Origin: Geosiphon pyriformis
Lineage: Eukaryota; Glomeromycota; Glomeromycetes; Archaeosporales; Geosiphonaceae
Assembly (NCBI GenBank): GCA_016748015.1
Contig: JAAOMT010000503.1
Coordinates: 152,972 to 209,324 of the forward strand
Length of the DNA: 56,353 bases
Direction of reading: 5' to 3'
This document shows positions 54,965-56,353 of this stretch, piece by piece. Made by a program: the position numbers and the translations under genes. The notes beneath the pieces were generated by a model, which searched no databases, was not told the DNA's origin, and was given only the letters and a program-made list of their open reading frames with translations. The first letter of the stretch is position 1, and each line of letters begins with the position of its first letter.

Positions 54965-55675
54965 CTTTTCTTCTTGTTCTGGTGCCACAGGTATTAAGGT
55001 TAAAGGTTTTGCCGGTGGATGGAAATTGTGGGGTCCACCACGTTGATGATGTCCATGCGGATGTGGCAATGGGCCAAAATGTCCATTAGCAAAGGGTGGC
55101 AAGGGTCGTGTTTGATAATGTGAATTTTGATGGTGGGTATGAGGTGGCAGTTGTTGTTGGAATAAGCTATGGTGTCCTGGTGGACCACGATTATTTAGAT
55201 AAGGTGATGAGTTATTGGTATTATGATGGTAATTATGGTAATTATTGGTTAGGTCTCTGATTCCATGACCTGGACTACTACCGTTACTGTTACTCCTAGG
55301 ATGTGGTGGGTGATGATATGGTTGTGGTGAGCCACGATAGGGTCTGCGTTCATATGGGGGTAATGGTGGATTGGGTGGCGGTTGTGGCCTCATTTCTCTT
55401 GCAGTTGGATAAGTTGGTACTTGTCCTCTAAATGCTGTTGCCGCATATGAAGAATCTTCACGTTCAGCATAACGAGAAACTGGTGGTGGTGGAGGTTCAC
55501 GAGAATGGTAATCGTTAGAGCCTTGTGAGCTACCCCCGCTGTAACTCCGAGAATAGTGAGACGAAGAATAACTATTATCCCGCTCTGAGTTGTAAGAACT
55601 TGACCTATAAGAGGGAGGTTCTCCGTTGCGACTTCGATAGTCTGAAGAACGTCTTAAATCATTGCCACGGTCCAT
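54965..55675 (-). CDS. Host gene, exon 1 (low-complexity Arg/Ser, Pro and His-rich protein)
   Basis: ATG at 55675 starts MDRGNDLRRSSDYRSRNGEP. Residues 1-60 are Arg/Ser/Tyr-rich, 65-130 have PPPPP and PQPPPNPPLPP, 130-215 are Asn/His-rich with HHP, NYHNYHHN and HPHGHH, and the end (LTLIPVAPEQEEK) leads to the splice donor at 54964. The total spliced product is about 308 residues with a coiled-coil end. Composition is like RNA-binding or scaffold proteins that form condensates, but no domain is visible and no function is claimed. It is intact, unlike everything left of it. Without splicing the frame would continue 11 codons to a stop at 54929. Confidence 0.65.
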
Positions 55676-56353
55676 GATGCGAAACCACCAAGAAAATAGG
55701 AGGTGATTTTTATAGATGATTTATTATCTCGCCTGCATTTAGTGTTAACGAACGTGAAGTTCTTGCATGAGCAAATTTACTGTTACCAATTATTAAGTAT
55801 ATTACCAGGGGGGGGAGGGGGGAACTGCAAAATTTTCATCCAGAAAAGAAATTACAAAAATATCTCAAGTTTGCAATCTTTTTCACACAAATTTTTGTTT
55901 TTCTAATAGTTATGAGATTTACAGAATAAATTTATATTTATTACTATTATTTAAATTAAATTAAAATTTATTATATTAATGTATTAATTATTATCAATAA
56001 GAATTATTTTAGTTAATTTTGGGTAAAAAATTTTTAATTAAAATATGAATTAAATATAAATAATTATATATATATTTTACTGTAAGATTAAAATAAAATA
56101 AAATAAAATAAATTTTATTTGATTTTTTTTGTTTAAATCCTAAGATTTTAATTGTTGTTTTAAATTATATTTTTAGTATTAAAATTTTTTTAACAAATAA
56201 TAATATATATTTAATTTTTTTGTTATTATAAAATATGATTTTATTATTTTTTACCTAGGTAAAATGCCAATTTTAACATAAAACATTAAATTAATAAAAT
56301 AATTTTTAAACTTAAAAATAATTATAATGTATTTTTGTCAATAAATAAGATTA
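55676..56353. other. Region upstream of the host gene
   Basis: Probable promoter and 5' UTR of the two-exon gene for the first 150-200 bp. A G-run (eight G, one A, six G) lies at 55808-55822. From about 55910 the sequence becomes AT-rich spacer to the window end, with no gene seen. Confidence 0.4.

Overview
This window is a nested retrotransposon cluster from a very AT-rich eukaryotic genome, with one probable host gene near the right edge. A spliceable GT-AG gene, fungal-style LINEs carrying endonuclease, reverse transcriptase and RNase H, and Ty3-type LTR elements in AT-rich DNA suggest an early-diverging fungus. An arbuscular mycorrhizal fungus (Glomeromycotina, Rhizophagus-like) is my best guess. 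That assignment is inference; no rRNA or marker gene is present. Layout, left to right. 1-1085: 5' end of a minus-strand Ty3-type element (Ty3-a) that runs off the left edge. 1086-5345: 3' half of a plus-strand element (Ty3-b) with integrase, a third ORF and a 3' LTR; its integrase is split by a solo LTR at 1731-2685. 5346-8526: minus-strand LINE-A (ORF1 and the endonuclease part of ORF2), cut at its 3' side by Ty3-b and with a complete plus-strand Ty3 element (Ty3-c, 8527-18624) in its 5' UTR. 19870-24960: two ORF1-only LINE-like units, B1 and B2. 25087-31823: LINE-C, complete in layout. 32752-34258: LINE-E, a 5'-truncated 3' end beside an assembly gap. 34478-36060 plus 46271-51480: LINE-D, split by a complete minus-strand Ty3 element (Ty3-d, 36061-46270). 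51480-53520 is AT-rich spacer. 54655-55675 is a two-exon host gene. All six LINE-derived units lie on the minus strand. The Ty3 family has an unusual layout: Gag (CCHC), aspartic protease, two cysteine-rich modules, a dUTPase domain, RT-RNase H and integrase, then a separate third ORF whose expected stop abuts the polypurine tract. That third ORF is recognisable in all three elements where the region is present, and no signal peptide or membrane segment is evident in it. Their LTRs each carry, upstream of a TATA box, a tandem array of short palindromic or near-palindromic units; the unit sequence differs between LTR subfamilies while the position stays the same. In the LINEs, ORF1 (RRM, CCHC) and ORF2 overlap by ATGA. 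The 5' UTR carries an inverted repeat with a compensatory difference between copies. A common 3' tail begins at a TAG stop codon and ends every unit, including the ORF1-only ones. Every element here is decayed, mostly by nonsense codons and transition-type changes at catalytic residues. Different copies have lost different residues, so the copies together show the ancestral layout. Likely ways of working together (LINE-C or LINE-D type proteins moving the ORF1-only units through the shared tail; array-binding factors controlling LTR promoters) are inference.
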